NCBI GenBank assembly: GCA_017308595.1
Contig: JAFKER010000006.1
Span: 1-64,000, forward strand
Direction of reading: 5' to 3'
Source of the DNA: Afipia sp.
Lineage (GTDB): Bacteria; Pseudomonadota; Alphaproteobacteria; Rhizobiales; Xanthobacteraceae
DNA: 64,000 nucleotides
Position numbers and translations under genes: made by a program
In this document: piece by piece, positions 62,593 to 64,000 of the stretch
Layout of the letters: each line of letters begins with the position of its first letter
Numbering within the stretch: position 1 is the stretch's first letter
The notes under the pieces: generated by a model
The model's database searches: none
Seen by the model: the letters and a program-made list of their open reading frames with translations, nothing else
Told to the model about the DNA's origin: nothing

Positions 62593-63972
62593 ATGAAGAA
62601 AGATGAGGACAAGCGACACACCCCCGGAAATTCACCGCCGGGATTTTTTGTGCATGACGAGCAGGGCCGCTTCATCGACGTCAATGAGCAATCCTGCATC
62701 GATCTCGGATACTCGCGCGAGGAGCTACTTTCACTCACGATCAATGATATTTCTCGTGGGGCTAACCCGGAAGAAAACGCCGAAAAATGGAGAAACGCGC
62801 CGGCGGGATTGACCATGACGTTTCGGGAAATCGCACTGAGAAAGAACGGATCGACATATCCGGTTGAAATCAACTTTACCTGTCAAGCGCTAGGCGAACG
62901 TAAGATATTCGTTGGACTGGCTCGCCAGCTTGGCGACGATACGTTTCAGCCGAACACAGGTGAAGTGCGGCGTGTATCGCTCCCCGATTCACTTTCGTCA
63001 TATCGCGACAGAGAGCTGCTTGGTCGATTTTCCACGTTCCGCGCGACTGATCTCGAGCAAATCCGGGCGAACATGTCGAGGTTCTTTAGCGCAACCGAAC
63101 TTGATCTGCCGTCAACGCCACTCGATTTGCGGGTGAATATGGCGACCCTGACTGACATCGATCTTATGTATGTGTCGACATCCGCAGACATTATCTTCAA
63201 TCTTCCTGCAATCGATCAATTCTGCATGCAATTTTCGTTGAGAGGCAGCGCCGCGACACGTATCGCAGGTGTTATTCACGATGTGAACGAGCGCCATGCA
63301 TGCATTGTTCCTCCGCGACTTCCCTCGTGCTTAAAATTCGACAGCGGACACCATCGCCTGGGTCTTCGAATTTCTCCTGAGACACTCAAACGCAAGCTCG
63401 GCGCCTTGACCGGGGAATCACCGAATGAAGACATTTCTTTCGATCCGCTGCTTGATATGACTCAGGAACAATCGCAACATTTGCTCTATACTTCATTATT
63501 CCTAGCCGAGGCTTTGGCGTGGTCATCTTCCACGGACATTCCCTCGCTCGTCGTGCGTGAACTTGAGCAAGCTGTCGTTGTCGCGGCTCTCGTGATCGAC
63601 CGAGATATTTCCAGGAAGCTTCTACAGAGAACTGCTCTGCTCACGGCTCCTCATCATGTTCGAGTCGCAGAAGAGTACCTGAGCGCCAATTGGGATCGTC
63701 TCGTCCCCATTGAAGAACTGGTGGCCGTGTCCGGCGTTGGGATGCGGACGCTCTTCCGTTCATTCAACCAGCACCGAGGGCAATCTCCGATGCAATTCGC
63801 GAGACTCATTCGGCTGCGCCGGGCGCAAGAACTTCTCTCATCACCAACGCCGGAAACAACGGTCTTGGGGACGGCCCTTGCCTGCGGCTACTCAAACTCC
63901 GGCCACTTCGCGCGGCAGTACTTTAACGCCTTCGGCGAACGTCCCTATCAGACTCTTGCGCGGCATCGCTGA
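62593..63972 (+). CDS. PAS-sensor AraC-family transcription regulator
   Basis: The 459-aa protein starts with a PAS domain (GFFVHDEQGRFIDVNEQSC, GYSREELLSLTINDI, REIALRKNGSTYPVEINF; about 15-115). A middle domain of AraC-ligand-binding type follows (about 160-340, with QFCMQFSLRGSAATRIAG). The C-terminal AraC HTH pair is (ELVAVSGVGMRTLFRSFNQH, then TVLGTALACGYSNSGHFARQ with YFNAFGERP). A sensor-linked activator is likely. It is divergent from the three-PAS chemoreceptor, suggesting a shared signal. Targets unknown. Confidence 0.88.
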   Translation: MKKDEDKRHTPGNSPPGFFVHDEQGRFIDVNEQSCIDLGYSREELLSLTINDISRGANPEENAEKWRNAPAGLTMTFREIALRKNGSTYPVEINFTCQALGERKIFVGLARQLGDDTFQPNTGEVRRVSLPDSLSSYRDRELLGRFSTFRATDLEQIRANMSRFFSATELDLPSTPLDLRVNMATLTDIDLMYVSTSADIIFNLPAIDQFCMQFSLRGSAATRIAGVIHDVNERHACIVPPRLPSCLKFDSGHHRLGLRISPETLKRKLGALTGESPNEDISFDPLLDMTQEQSQHLLYTSLFLAEALAWSSSTDIPSLVVRELEQAVVVAALVIDRDISRKLLQRTALLTAPHHVRVAEEYLSANWDRLVPIEELVAVSGVGMRTLFRSFNQHRGQSPMQFARLIRLRRAQELLSSPTPETTVLGTALACGYSNSGHFARQYFNAFGERPYQTLARHR

Positions 63973-64000
63973 TCAAAAGGAAGCCGCTCAAAAGGAAGCC
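63973..64000. repeat. 15-bp tandem repeat at the window edge
   Basis: TCAAAAGGAAGCCGC (63973-63987) is followed by 13 bases of a second copy, cut by the window edge, directly after the PAS-AraC stop. The array may continue beyond the window. Confidence 0.7.

Overview
The window is chromosomal DNA of an alphaproteobacterium, most likely of the Bradyrhizobium / Rhodopseudomonas / Afipia / Nitrobacter group. The evidence is a GC-rich genome with a CtrA-ChpT cell-cycle relay next to a che operon and flagellar genes, an EipA (DUF1134) protein, a CyaC-type cyclase, tandem CYP153A P450s, and the palindromic extragenic repeats usual in this group. This is an inference from gene content; there is no rRNA in the window.

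Layout. (1) 1-4374 is the right part of an integrative island: an IS3-family transposase end, a gene start cut by that IS, several unrecognised small genes, an excisionase-like ORF, and a tyrosine integrase whose 3' end reads antisense into tRNA-Ile(CAU) at 4375-4450. (2) 4616-9385 holds panD-bioF-bioD-bioA (no bioB) behind an MFS permease. (3) 9495-24151 is a motility and cell-cycle block: flhA, an ECF sigma/anti-sigma pair, fliI-fliJ, ctrA, and a minus-strand chpT-cheA-cheW-cheY-cheB-cheR run. CtrA-box-like sites lie before flhA and between fliI and ctrA. (4) 24325-27796 holds cysQ, a YHS-domain protein, eipA and a membrane-anchored coiled-coil protein.

(5) 27919-30888 is a small decayed insertion at tRNA-Val(CAC). 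A 23-bp stretch spanning the tRNA 3' end recurs, with two mismatches, at 30866-30888. Between the copies lie four very small genes and a FemAB/CelD-like acyltransferase, but no integrase. (6) 31067-38079 holds an orphan Flp pilin, a ThDP enzyme, an L,D-transpeptidase, a DUF2927 protein, isovaleryl-CoA dehydrogenase and a soluble two-PAS chemoreceptor.

(7) 38310-44196 is a same-strand run: two CYP153A-type alkane hydroxylases, an acyl-CoA dehydrogenase, a CaiB/BaiF CoA-transferase and a MaoC-like hydratase, which together suggest oxidation of an aliphatic substrate through CoA esters. No ferredoxin or reductase partner is nearby. (8) 44362-64000 holds an SDR, HlyIII, YcjX/YcjF, a GT39 glycosyltransferase, a CyaC-like redox-sensing adenylate cyclase, a cold-shock protein, HtpX, a Bcr/CflA exporter, a GapN-like dehydrogenase, an orphan Tat-exported solute-binding protein, a three-PAS chemoreceptor and a PAS-AraC regulator.

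The most distinctive points are the two tRNA-targeted insertions, the chpT-che-ctrA-flagellar cluster, the CYP153A pair, the CyaC architecture, and phased palindromes beside an unknown island protein. I did not find a clearly new, complete defence-like or mobile system.
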